Virus record (IMG/VR): IMGVR_UViG_3300027708_000060
Span: 1 to 64,000 of that record
DNA: 64,000 nucleotides
From: a virus
Reading direction: 5' to 3' (one strand)
The position numbers were made by a program, and so were the translations under genes. Within the stretch, counting starts at the first letter, position 1, and every line of letters begins with the position of its first letter. Below the pieces are notes generated by a model. It was not told where the DNA came from. It ran no database searches and saw only the letters and a list, made by a program, of their open reading frames with translations. Of this stretch, positions 36,762 to 44,852 are shown in pieces.

Positions 36762-37723
36762 AAAAATGCCGCCTCACCGAACACTGAATGTTTTGAACCC
36801 TCTAAGCAATAGTGTACCAAATCCTCTGGCATATCGCCAATGTCCTTGTATTCACTACCTTGATAGTTTAAAAACCAACACTCCATTCCCTCTTTGCGTG
36901 TTCGTTCTAAAAGATCTGAAGATGCTTTCTTTCCCGCAGCATCATTATCCATTGCAAGAATTAATTTATCTGCACCCTTCATTAGCTGGATCTGATCCGC
37001 ACTTACAGCTGCACCAAATGTTGAGACGCCCCCAATAACCCCCAATGATGCTAGACGTACGGAGTCTAAAGGAGACTCAACTACAATCATTGTTCCTCCA
37101 GTAAATGCGTCAAGACCAAATAAAGTTTTGGATTTAGCCACACCGGTAGGACGATTACGAAAGAATCTTTCTGTCTGACTCTTTTCTTGCCAACCCATTA
37201 ATGTTTTAGTTGCTGGGTTACGAATAGGCGTAATCCAAGAGTTCTTTAAAGGACTCCAACGTACTCCGTAAAGCTTGCAAGCCTTCTCAGTTAAACCCCT
37301 AGCAGATAAAGCCCAATCAGGGGCTACACTGTCAAAGATTGACAGCCTTGCCTCACTCATGCTAACTGGTGCTGGAAGTGCGATGTAGGTATTGCGGGCT
37401 TCCTCAAGCTGACGAGCAAGGTGTTCAAAATTAACTTCGATATTGTTACGAAGCCAATCTTTGGCAGCATCAAAGTCAACGTGTCCCCATGGAGTTGTAA
37501 ACTCTTTAACTTCACCCACAAGAGTAAGCAAAGTTCCTTTGTATCCACAGGAGAAGCAGTGGTGAACACCAGACTCAGCATTCATAGACCAAGAAGGATG
37601 GTTGTCTTCCCGGCCTGTGCGCTCTAAGTGCATTGGGCATAAGCCAAGCAGCTCATCCCCACGCTGAGTAGTCTCAATACCTAAGGTAAGTAAGACTCCT
37701 TCTACTGCGCCCTCTGCATACAT
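36758..37723 (-). CDS. DnaG-type DNA primase, 321 aa
   Basis: An N-terminal CHC2 zinc finger (C29-x2-H32 ... C56-x2-C59) is followed by a Toprim domain. VVESPLDSVRLAS contains the catalytic Glu motif and LILAMDNDAAGKKAS the DxD motif. It is short compared with cellular DnaG and lacks the C-terminal helicase-binding domain. It makes RNA primers for the DnaB-type helicase next door. Start in a TAATG overlap. Confidence 0.93.
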   Translation of the reverse strand: MYAEGAVEGVLLTLGIETTQRGDELLGLCPMHLERTGREDNHPSWSMNAESGVHHCFSCGYKGTLLTLVGEVKEFTTPWGHVDFDAAKDWLRNNIEVNFEHLARQLEEARNTYIALPAPVSMSEARLSIFDSVAPDWALSARGLTEKACKLYGVRWSPLKNSWITPIRNPATKTLMGWQEKSQTERFFRNRPTGVAKSKTLFGLDAFTGGTMIVVESPLDSVRLASLGVIGGVSTFGAAVSADQIQLMKGADKLILAMDNDAAGKKASSDLLERTRKEGMECWFLNYQGSEYKDIGDMPEDLVHYCLEGSKHSVFGEAAFL

Positions 37724-37935
37724 TATTCAACCCCTCTGAACCAACCTGGCTTGTCTGGAAGTGTAGGAGCTGTGGCTTTAGAACCACAAAGCGCACACTC
37801 CATATCTGTAAAGTACATCCCAATCTCATAGTCTTCAAACATTACTTGAAGATTCCAAACTCGAGATCCACATACGCAAACGTGTGTAGGCTCTCCTTGT
37901 AGATCTATTGCTAAATTTTCTTCTTTATTAATCAT
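37723..37935 (-). CDS. Zinc-ribbon protein, 70 aa
   Basis: Overlaps the WhiB-like gene start. CVCG (about 20-23) and CALCG (about 47-51) give a four-cysteine zinc ribbon. The remainder is strand-rich. It lies between WhiB and primase genes, so a regulatory or replication-accessory role is plausible. No family recognised. Confidence 0.7.
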   Translation of the reverse strand: MINKEENLAIDLQGEPTHVCVCGSRVWNLQVMFEDYEIGMYFTDMECALCGSKATAPTLPDKPGWFRGVE

Positions 37936-38192
37936 CGTCTCGCCTTTCTGCGAATACTACGGCGTTCTTTAGGGGTTGTTCCACCCCATACACCTTCTTT
38001 TTCATTAGTCTTTAAAGCAAATTCTAAGCATTTGTCTTTAAGCCAGCAGCTACTGCAAATATTTTTAGCCATATCAAAATCAGATTCGTTATAGTTTCCA
38101 AGATCATCTGCTTCAGGGTAAAAAATATCTGTAGGATACTGCAGGCATAGCTGAGTACCATCAAATGGACTGGATATTATTGAAAGCTGCAT
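37932..38192 (-). CDS. WhiB-like iron-sulphur transcription regulator
   Basis: The ATG at 38192 is preferred over a TTG at 38201. Cysteines at 16, 46, 49 and 55 have the canonical C-x(n)-C-x2-C-x5-C WhiB spacing, and GVWGG follows near residue 65, before a basic tail (RRSIRRKARR). WhiB proteins bind 4Fe-4S clusters and redirect the actinobacterial RNA polymerase. This is the second WhiB-like gene in the window. The overlap with the helicase gene places it in the same transcript. Confidence 0.9.
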   Translation of the reverse strand: MQLSIISSPFDGTQLCLQYPTDIFYPEADDLGNYNESDFDMAKNICSSCWLKDKCLEFALKTNEKEGVWGGTTPKERRSIRRKARR

Positions 38193-39396
38193 ACTCTTCA
38201 AAGCGACCCTCCTCCCAATCCCACAGTAGATCTGTGGATCCCATACCTGATATACGGCTAGCTGCCACGCTTAGAGAACGAGATGAGTCATCCTCTTCAT
38301 CCTGTCGTTGTAAAACTAGAACAATGTCTGAGTCCTGCAAGAACGATGATGTGTAACCAATAGAGTCTGCAGTTACCTTGCCCCCACGCATTTTAGAGCG
38401 CAGAGTCTGAGTACTAACTACAACCGGAATGTCGTAGCGCTGTGCTACACGTTTCATTCCACGAGTAAGACTACGAAGTGATCTCTCACTTTCAGTCTCA
38501 CCGGTCTCTTCGTCAAACATAAGATACATACCGTCCACAAATAAAATGTCAGGTTTATATTTTTCTACCTTTGCACAGAGCCCTGTAATAGTTCTAGAAG
38601 CCACTGTGTCAGGCATCCAGAAGTCATCACGTGCCATACCTAAATGATTTAAGTAGCTCTTCTCTTCATCAGGACGCAACGCACCCATGATCAAACGCTT
38701 GTGTGAGATATGAGAACGCATCGCATCATAGCGAGTCTTCATTTCTCTAGCGGTCATTTCAAACGACTGAAACATGACCCGTTGGTTTTCATCCTGTGCT
38801 CTAATAGCCATCTGCATAGCAAGCACGGACTTACCGGTCTTAGGAGGGGCTGCAATAGTCCACAGCTGTTGTTTCAAAACACCGGAGGTAATCTCATCAA
38901 TAGTTTTAAAACCAGTAGATAACCCAAGCAAACCATTAGGACGAGTCTTGATAGCAATGTATTCATCGTAACGTTGCATAGGATGATCACTAAGATTCTC
39001 ATCAGTAGAATCTCTTTGATTATCATTCATCAAGATTTGTGCTGCTGATGCCATGGTCTGCAATGCAGTGTTGTGATCTTGTTGTGATACTGCCTGCTGA
39101 GCTTCCAGCAAAGCATCGATAGTCTTCTGACGCTTACGGTATTCTATTAACTGGTCGAGTAAATACTCAATGCTGTCTTCTACGGCATGCAAAGTATACG
39201 TAGGAAAGTTATCTCTAACCGTTACGGCTGTAGGGACTTCTCCGTACTTCTCGTTATGTTTAGAAACAAACTTCCATACCTGCTTGTTAAGGTCGTTAAA
39301 GAACCAGTCTTCTTGTACCCCGCACTCAAGCAGCGGTTGAATATCTCTGCTACGGATAGCTTTAGATAATAAACGCTCTTCATTATTGGCGGCCAT
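38161..39396 (-). CDS. dnaB: Replicative DnaB-type DNA helicase
   Basis: The 411-residue protein has a short N-terminal domain (1-105), then the RecA-like helicase core: Walker A PPKTGKSVLAMQ (about 185-196), Walker B ILFVDGMYLM, and later motifs DIVLVLQRQDEEDDSS. It unwinds DNA at the fork and is loaded by the DnaC-like ATPase at 40095. Smaller than E. coli DnaB (471 aa). Start by ATG with GGGGAGAG upstream, 14 bases overlapping the HAD-like gene. Confidence 0.93.
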   Translation of the reverse strand: MAANNEERLLSKAIRSRDIQPLLECGVQEDWFFNDLNKQVWKFVSKHNEKYGEVPTAVTVRDNFPTYTLHAVEDSIEYLLDQLIEYRKRQKTIDALLEAQQAVSQQDHNTALQTMASAAQILMNDNQRDSTDENLSDHPMQRYDEYIAIKTRPNGLLGLSTGFKTIDEITSGVLKQQLWTIAAPPKTGKSVLAMQMAIRAQDENQRVMFQSFEMTAREMKTRYDAMRSHISHKRLIMGALRPDEEKSYLNHLGMARDDFWMPDTVASRTITGLCAKVEKYKPDILFVDGMYLMFDEETGETESERSLRSLTRGMKRVAQRYDIPVVVSTQTLRSKMRGGKVTADSIGYTSSFLQDSDIVLVLQRQDEEDDSSRSLSVAASRISGMGSTDLLWDWEEGRFEEYAAFNNIQSI

Positions 39397-39799
39397 TCAC
39401 TCTCCCCTCATCCAAAAACCAGTGACCGTATCTTAGCGCACGATCTGGAATATCAATTACATGCTTTACTTCTGGCCTATAAGGAAGCTCTGCTACAAGA
39501 TCAGCAACTACGTTGTAAGCTTTTGCATAGTTAAACGGATTAGTTCCTAGGTTATCTAAATCCTCTAGGATTCTATCCATATCATTTTGAGATCTTTCAA
39601 ACCCCACAAGCTCTAGTGAATACTCATAGGTATCTTTAAATCTCCAGAAATGAGCAAGGGCTCTTCTATCATAGGTTGTCTCTATGTAAGGAACTGAAAT
39701 GCCCAGCACCTTGTTAATTCTAGGTTCTCTTACAAGCAAGCAATCTAAAGAAACTAGAACTCGCATTGGGATTTCATTTGAAATATCGCCCCCACGCAT
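39383..39799 (-). CDS. HAD-like protein with degenerate catalytic motif, 138 aa
   Basis: The frame start at 39799 is three bases after the SWIM gene's stop and lacks a clear ribosome-binding site; an ATG at 39766 (MRVLVSLDCLL) is an alternative. MRVLVSLDCLLV resembles the HAD strand-1 motif with Ser in the nucleophile position (D1 to S) but Asp at D2. Later HVIDIPDRALRYG resembles a motif IV-like strand and acidic pair. Like the protein at 14933 it may be catalytically inactive. It sits between the SWIM and DnaB genes, so it may serve replication. Confidence 0.5.
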   Translation of the reverse strand: MRGGDISNEIPMRVLVSLDCLLVREPRINKVLGISVPYIETTYDRRALAHFWRFKDTYEYSLELVGFERSQNDMDRILEDLDNLGTNPFNYAKAYNVVADLVAELPYRPEVKHVIDIPDRALRYGHWFLDEGRVNGRQ

Positions 39800-39801
39800 T
39801 T

Positions 39802-40098
39802 CTAAACTATTTCTATTTTGCCGTAGTTTACCAGAAGCTGTCTGAAGGCTTCCGGATCTTCACTAGCGGTAGCACTTTGTTCACGATCTACCTTGTTAGA
39901 AATTTCTACAGGATAGACACCGCCGTTTAAATTCATACGGTCTTTAACAAAGCGTGTGTGCTTGCAAGTATTGCGTGTATCAAAGCCAGCACAATTACAA
40001 CGCAACTTGAGAGAGCTGTGATGCACGTGCACTTCATGAACACCTGTTTCAGATAAAAAAATCTGAGTGATCATCCAACCCATAGTTTTCTCTTTCAT
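39802..40098 (-). CDS. SWIM-domain zinc protein, 98 aa
   Basis: Overlaps the DnaC-like gene by four bases (ATGA). RCNCAGF...NTCKHTRFV gives the C-x-C-x(8)-C-x-H pattern of the SWIM zinc domain, used by recombination and replication proteins to bind DNA or partners. The rest is a charged helical tail. Short phage SWIM proteins next to helicase loaders are plausible loading or repair accessories. Confidence 0.7.
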   Translation of the reverse strand: MKEKTMGWMITQIFLSETGVHEVHVHHSSLKLRCNCAGFDTRNTCKHTRFVKDRMNLNGGVYPVEISNKVDREQSATASEDPEAFRQLLVNYGKIEIV

Positions 40099-40736
40099 TT
40101 GCGTCGATCCCCTGTCTCTGATTCTACATCAGCCCACATGAATGCTTCATGGGCAAAGCTTTCCATTGCTTCTCCGTAAGTACTTCTCCACTTTGAAAAC
40201 TTAACATTTGTAGTTACGATAGTTGGTAATCCCGCATTAAAGCGAGAACGCAACACCGCATCAAACATATTTTCTGACCAACCACTTGCAGTTCGATATT
40301 CTTTTCCTAAGTCATCTAAGATAAAAAGTGGTATGGCATCTCTTACATCCCCGTTAATCTTTTGAATCAAGTCCTTAGCTTCAGAGTCTGTCCAAGACTC
40401 CTTCTCAAGCCGTAGGTATTTTGGGTAATCCATAAATAGACCTGGCTGGTTAGAGGAGACTGGCATAGTACGAATAAGCTCCTGCAGGGCTACAGAGGCC
40501 AATGTGGTCTTGCCATGACCTGGTAACCCTACCAAGGCTAGTCCAAGGCCGCTAGAGGGGCTTCCAGGGCTTTTAATGACCATCCCTGACCGGACTGTAT
40601 CTACCCATTTCTGGACCACGGAGACAACCTGAGGGTTATCTAGGTCTGAGAACTCCATACCGATGGTTTTCATAGGCAAGGTAGCCCGCAGGATAGCGTG
40701 GCGGGTTGTAGGAGACTCTTTGTTAATGTCGTACAT
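40095..40736 (-). CDS. DnaC-like helicase loader ATPase, 213 aa
   Basis: Starts in a TAATG overlap with the upstream gene. Walker A is GLPGHGKTTLAS (about 66-77), Walker B FILDDLG, and TIVTTNVKFSKW resembles a sensor. DnaC/IstB-type loaders deposit the replicative helicase on ssDNA. The neighbouring DnaB gene (38161) and initiator-like gene (40736) make this assignment strong. Confidence 0.88.
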   Translation of the reverse strand: MYDINKESPTTRHAILRATLPMKTIGMEFSDLDNPQVVSVVQKWVDTVRSGMVIKSPGSPSSGLGLALVGLPGHGKTTLASVALQELIRTMPVSSNQPGLFMDYPKYLRLEKESWTDSEAKDLIQKINGDVRDAIPLFILDDLGKEYRTASGWSENMFDAVLRSRFNAGLPTIVTTNVKFSKWRSTYGEAMESFAHEAFMWADVESETGDRRK

Positions 40737-41656
40737 TACTTGCCCCCTAGTAGTCGTAGCATCTTTTCTTGCTGGTTTCTAACCATCTCTTCATCGTATG
40801 AGTCAGGAAGTTCTTCCCGAGTCACAGTTCCCTCTACCGTCTGATAGTAAGCGATGAACTTACGCCAGATAGGAATACCTGTTCCAGCGTTGTTTAAATT
40901 GCGTGGGTCCTCAAAGAACATTCTAATCGATGTAAGTACCTGTTGTCTAGTCGCACCTTTACCAACCTGCTGGTTAATCCATAACGCTAGTGAGCGTGTG
41001 TTAAGCTGCATGGTGAGATGTCCAGCTGTACTTGCGTTTAGTAATGATCCAAACTCTGAAACTAAATCTGCTGTACTCCAGTTCTCCTCAGGCATATTGC
41101 TGCGATGAGTAACTGAAGTCTCAGGCTTAGCCCCATACTTAAGTCTGCGCATAGCGACCTTGTCTTCAATTCGACCTACCGCTCCAGCAGGATCCTCTTC
41201 GACAAACTTTTTAGGCTTAGGAGTTTCATCTCCATCTAAATCCCATCCCATTTCAACTCCTTCTTTACTTGGGAAATTTTTTCCCAATATAGTAGAACTA
41301 CGTAGTAGTTCTACTATAGGTTTATCTACTGTAGATATATCGTTAGTACTAGTCACAGCAGCTGTATCACTATAGACATACAAGAGCCCTGAAAATCCGG
41401 TGTCGGTGCCAAGAAGCTTTTTAGCCCCTTTTGTGAACTTCATGTATGAATTCCACTTCCCGTTAACTTGCTCTCGGGTCGTGATAATGTATCCAAAACG
41501 TTTCAATTCGTTGATTGCAGACTGGATAGCGTCTCTGCCTTCGGGCATGACAGCAGAAAGCTCGTCGGCAGATACAGGTCTGCCTAGCTCTGCGTAATAT
41601 GCGAACACCCCTTTTGCCCTAGCGGACAAGTACGGATTTGAATATGCTGATTTCAT
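40736..41656 (-). CDS. Replication-initiator-like protein with N-terminal winged helix, 306 aa
   Basis: Starts after promoter 41675-41704 with GAGGGGGC. Residues 5-75 form a winged-helix-type domain (LSARAKGVFAYYAELGRPVS... IQSAINELKRFGYI). The C-terminal half (about 200-290) contains a helical domain reminiscent of DnaD/replisome organiser proteins. The gene is coupled to the helicase loader, so initiator function is inferred from context and domain pattern. Confidence 0.72.
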   Translation of the reverse strand: MKSAYSNPYLSARAKGVFAYYAELGRPVSADELSAVMPEGRDAIQSAINELKRFGYIITTREQVNGKWNSYMKFTKGAKKLLGTDTGFSGLLYVYSDTAAVTSTNDISTVDKPIVELLRSSTILGKNFPSKEGVEMGWDLDGDETPKPKKFVEEDPAGAVGRIEDKVAMRRLKYGAKPETSVTHRSNMPEENWSTADLVSEFGSLLNASTAGHLTMQLNTRSLALWINQQVGKGATRQQVLTSIRMFFEDPRNLNNAGTGIPIWRKFIAYYQTVEGTVTREELPDSYDEEMVRNQQEKMLRLLGGK

Positions 41657-41674
41657 AAAGCCCCCTCTTTAAAT

Positions 41675-41704
41675 ATTCTACCGAGGTGGGATACGTTTTG
41701 GCAA
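41675..41704 (-). promoter_or_regulatory. Sigma70-like promoter for the replication operon
   Basis: Leftward: TTGCCA (41699-41704, five of six matches to TTGACA), 18-base spacer, TAGAAT (41675-41680). It lies at the end of the membrane-protein gene, 19 bases before the replication-initiator start. Best of the promoter candidates here. Confidence 0.6.
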
Positions 41705-41944
41705 ATCGCCTTTTGGAAGTCCGGTAAAGATCTGTTCCACAAGCAGTGACAGTGTAAGCCCAATGAATGTGGATGCTAGAATGTAAGGAAATAGAAAGCG
41801 CAACCTTACTGTCAAGATTAGACAAAAGATTAAACTTAGTACAAGACCTAACAAGCTACGCCACTTACCAAGCTTGAGTAAGAATGCTTCTACTGCAGCC
41901 AAAATACACGCTGTTGCTAACGCTGAAACTATTAATGTGCCCAT
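41678..41944 (-). CDS. Small multi-helix membrane protein, 88 aa
   Basis: The start at 41944 (MGTLIVSALATA...) follows the fibre gene's stop; no strong ribosome-binding site is seen. At least three hydrophobic helices (IVSALATACILAAVEAFLL, GLVLSLIFCLILTV, FPYILASTFIGLTLSLLV) make it an integral membrane protein. It could be a second holin or an inner-membrane virulence factor, but it has no family match. It lies between the fibre and replication operons. Confidence 0.65.
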   Translation of the reverse strand: MGTLIVSALATACILAAVEAFLLKLGKWRSLLGLVLSLIFCLILTVRLRFLFPYILASTFIGLTLSLLVEQIFTGLPKGDLPKRIPPR

Positions 41945-41954
41945 ATAAAACAGT

Positions 41955-43919
41955 CTACTCTCTAAAGACAACTCTGTCAATATCGAAGCCTTGACCTGAG
42001 ACATATGTGGTTGGGCCACAAGATATGGTAACAATTGCGTATGCGGATCCAGTAATAGAGCTAACCGGAAATGAGTTTCCAATATAAGCCCAACGATTAG
42101 TGTGAGTTATTGAAACAACTTTAGACCTAGCAGTTGAAGTAATTTCTGAGTTAGAAGCCCCTGTAGAGTCTTTAGAGTTAGTAGTTTTAGCGCCGGTAAT
42201 ATTATCTTGATATACAACTATAACGTTATCATTAATGTCGTAGTAATCTACTCTTAGGCTATAGATGCCTAAAGAGTCTGAGTTAATTGGACGTATAGCT
42301 ACAGAAGAATAATAACCGGCATCAGCAACAATATAAATTTTTCCAGTTTGAATACCAAAATATGGGCTGAAACTAGAGCCTGCCGTAGTAACTCGGCAAT
42401 ATCCTTGGCCATGAGTGACACTATCACCTAATAAAGTTCCACTAGCAATTTTTCTAGTTAATGTAGAGTTAACTGCAGCCCAACCATTTAAATCATTTTC
42501 AAAAGAAGAAGAGGAAATTTTAGCGTTAGGTAGGTCTGCGTAAACATCAGATGATCGGCCTGTAGCAATTCCCCAGTTCCCCCCTACGGGCATATAGTTT
42601 CCTAAAGTTGCATTTAATCTATTAATTTTAGTTCCATAGTTAGAAAAATAACTGCTCTTTCCTCCACCAACACTTTGAACTTTAGCTGCCCAAATAGTTT
42701 TACCAGAAGTTAAAGGGTTATTAATAATAAAAGTACTTCCAGAAGTTATATCTAAATATTGATTTACTATTCGACCATACTCGCCATGAACTCCATCAAT
42801 ATGAAAGTATGTTGAGGTAGAGCCTGTAGTATTAGATATAGAAATAGTAAAAGGAACAGTAGTGGCACCAGCAGCTAACTGAACTACGGTGTGAATTCTT
42901 TTCCAATCCCCCTTTTCAGCTGAAGAAATTGTAAATGTATTTGTACCTAATGTATATGTTGCTTGAGCTCCACGAACATAGGCAGAAATGATAAAGTCTT
43001 CTCCACCGACTGCTGCTGAAGAAAGATAAGCAGTTCCGCTTAAAGATCCGGTAGAAGAATAAGTTAACTTTCCAAAATAATTGCCATACTTAGGTAACAA
43101 ACCCGCATCTGAAGCAATACGGGTAAGAGTACCGCTACCTGCTGTCCAGTCTGTAGTATTTGTTTCAAATCCCGAGTTACTTACATAGTTATATACTTCT
43201 TTAAATTCCCATTTACAATCTGCGGGGGCGTAATATTGTTGAGTCAATGGATTAGTGATAGCTATTCCACCATCGCCAGAAAAAAATGGATCAATTGCAG
43301 AAGACTTTTCAAGGAGTCCTCCATCTAACCAGTAACTATCTCCAGCCACATTGTCTGTAAAATAAAAACTTACTTTAACTAAAGGATTGCCAGCATCTTG
43401 AGAAAATGGTGGGGTAATACCTGTACCATAAACTTGAATAGGTGCAGTAGTAGAAAGAGTAAAAGGATTGCTATCTACAAAATATTGAGTAGTTGGGTAA
43501 TATTGTCCATCAGCATCTGAAAGAATTGATGACTGCAGTTGTGTAGAGGATTGATTAGAAAATTCAATTCTTACTTTTACTGTCCTAGCCGCAGACCCCA
43601 GTATATAAGCACTGGCAACAATTTGTTGTCCTGGCTCTATAGCAACCCAATCAGAGATATAAGCAGCGGTACCGGTAGCAATAGAAGTTAACTTGCCTAC
43701 TTTAGTTCCGTGAACAATTGCCGCAGTAGTTACACTGTCTTGACTAAGGTTTCCATTTAAAGGAGTCCAAGAAGATAAACCGTATTCCATTTCTGGATTG
43801 TAAAAGTAGTTTTCTTTTTCACCAGCAACATTAATGTAGATCTTACGGGCGTCTTCATACATAAGACTATGAGATGCTTCAGCAAATTGAAGCATGTCAA
43901 AGTAAACATTGTCAGCCAT
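41955..43919 (-). CDS. Tail fibre / receptor-binding protein with carbohydrate-binding-like repeats, 654 aa
   Basis: AAGGAGATCTG precedes the ATG. At least three repeats of a jelly-roll CBM_4_9-like pattern are seen: N-x-E/F-E...W segments followed by a strand-rich stretch (NPEMEYGLSSWTPLNG, NSGFETNTTDWTAGSG, SSSFENDLNGWAAVNS). Such domains bind cell-surface glycans. The N-terminal 30 residues may attach to the baseplate. It is the distal fibre candidate and is followed by the membrane protein and promoter. Receptor identity cannot be read from the sequence. Confidence 0.75.
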   Translation of the reverse strand: MADNVYFDMLQFAEASHSLMYEDARKIYINVAGEKENYFYNPEMEYGLSSWTPLNGNLSQDSVTTAAIVHGTKVGKLTSIATGTAAYISDWVAIEPGQQIVASAYILGSAARTVKVRIEFSNQSSTQLQSSILSDADGQYYPTTQYFVDSNPFTLSTTAPIQVYGTGITPPFSQDAGNPLVKVSFYFTDNVAGDSYWLDGGLLEKSSAIDPFFSGDGGIAITNPLTQQYYAPADCKWEFKEVYNYVSNSGFETNTTDWTAGSGTLTRIASDAGLLPKYGNYFGKLTYSSTGSLSGTAYLSSAAVGGEDFIISAYVRGAQATYTLGTNTFTISSAEKGDWKRIHTVVQLAAGATTVPFTISISNTTGSTSTYFHIDGVHGEYGRIVNQYLDITSGSTFIINNPLTSGKTIWAAKVQSVGGGKSSYFSNYGTKINRLNATLGNYMPVGGNWGIATGRSSDVYADLPNAKISSSSFENDLNGWAAVNSTLTRKIASGTLLGDSVTHGQGYCRVTTAGSSFSPYFGIQTGKIYIVADAGYYSSVAIRPINSDSLGIYSLRVDYYDINDNVIVVYQDNITGAKTTNSKDSTGASNSEITSTARSKVVSITHTNRWAYIGNSFPVSSITGSAYAIVTISCGPTTYVSGQGFDIDRVVFRE

Positions 43920-43943
43920 CAGATCTCCTTAAAGAGTAAATAA

Positions 43944-44165
43944 TTATTCTGTTGGGGTTTCTATAACTGGTGGATTTGATAATTCAGCAATAACATTTTT
44001 AGCCCATTCAGTTGCTTCCTCTTTAGAAGCCCAAGGTTGATTGCTATTGTTAGGATTAAAAGGTTGAAGAATATCAGGTGCGCCTGCCTCATTAGGTGTA
44101 TTGGCGTTCCAAATACGAACGGTGTTTTCGTCATCTACTTCATAGCGAAATGGATTTTTTGCCAT
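43944..44165 (-). CDS. Small tail-fibre-associated protein, 73 aa
   Basis: The TAATG overlap with the glycosyltransferase gene places the start at 44165 (MAKNPFRYEVDDENTVR). It contains NQPWASKEEATEWAKNVI, a pattern seen near the ends of fibre or fibre-assembly proteins. It sits between the glycosyltransferase and the large fibre gene, so a fibre-assembly or capping role is inferred from position. Confidence 0.6.
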   Translation of the reverse strand: MAKNPFRYEVDDENTVRIWNANTPNEAGAPDILQPFNPNNSNQPWASKEEATEWAKNVIAELSNPPVIETPTE

Positions 44166-44839
44166 TATGGTCTTATTCCTTCCCAAGTAAGTTTTACAGT
44201 TTTGTGGTGTGTTACACGAACGCTAGGGTCAAACCAGATTTCAAAACCAGCTTGACTTGCACTTTCGCAAAACGATAGGTCTTCTCCCATCATATTAAAA
44301 TTATACCCTTTTCCGTCTACTTGTGCAGTAACTTGTACAGATTGAAACCACGGGCGAGGAATACTTTCAAATACGCCCTGTTTAATACATATAAATCCAA
44401 AGCCTGCCCCAGCAATTTTAACAGGTTCTTTCATCTCTAATACTTCTTCGTAAGTAATTGGTGAAGCTAATGTTTCTTTATGAATTGGAACAGTACCGTT
44501 AGCCATTAAATATCCGCCTGAAATAATATCTTTATCGCTTCTGTAAAGCTTTACTACGTCTTCAGGTTCAAAAGCAATATCAGAATCTATCCACATTAAC
44601 TTGTCGTAAGTAAGACCACCTTCTAATGGTCGTTGTTCTGTAAAAGAATTTTCTCTAGTTCCGCTTAATGTTACTTCTCGAGCATCCCCAACATGAGATG
44701 AAACCCCGTTAGCAAACGCAAAAGTAATTTTTTCTTGCGCTAAATAAGCAACTAATCTTAATAATGATTGAACATAAGAACCTAACATAGATGAACCTGG
44801 AGTACAGATTACTATATTTGCGTGTGGTTTGCCTTCCAT
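44165..44839 (-). CDS. GT-A-type glycosyltransferase, 224 aa
   Basis: GAAAGGTAAAAA precedes the ATG. The N-terminal HANIVICTPGSSMLGSYV strand begins the nucleotide-binding domain. LMWIDSDIAFEPEDV has the DxD (D85-S86-D87) metal-binding motif. MGEDLSFCESASQAG and a late HHK complete a family 2-like GT-A pattern. It would transfer a sugar from a nucleotide-sugar. Placed inside the fibre cluster, it may glycosylate a fibre or host receptor polymer, or modify DNA; the acceptor is unknown. Confidence 0.72.
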   Translation of the reverse strand: MEGKPHANIVICTPGSSMLGSYVQSLLRLVAYLAQEKITFAFANGVSSHVGDAREVTLSGTRENSFTEQRPLEGGLTYDKLMWIDSDIAFEPEDVVKLYRSDKDIISGGYLMANGTVPIHKETLASPITYEEVLEMKEPVKIAGAGFGFICIKQGVFESIPRPWFQSVQVTAQVDGKGYNFNMMGEDLSFCESASQAGFEIWFDPSVRVTHHKTVKLTWEGIRP

Positions 44840-44852
44840 TTTTTACCTTTCG

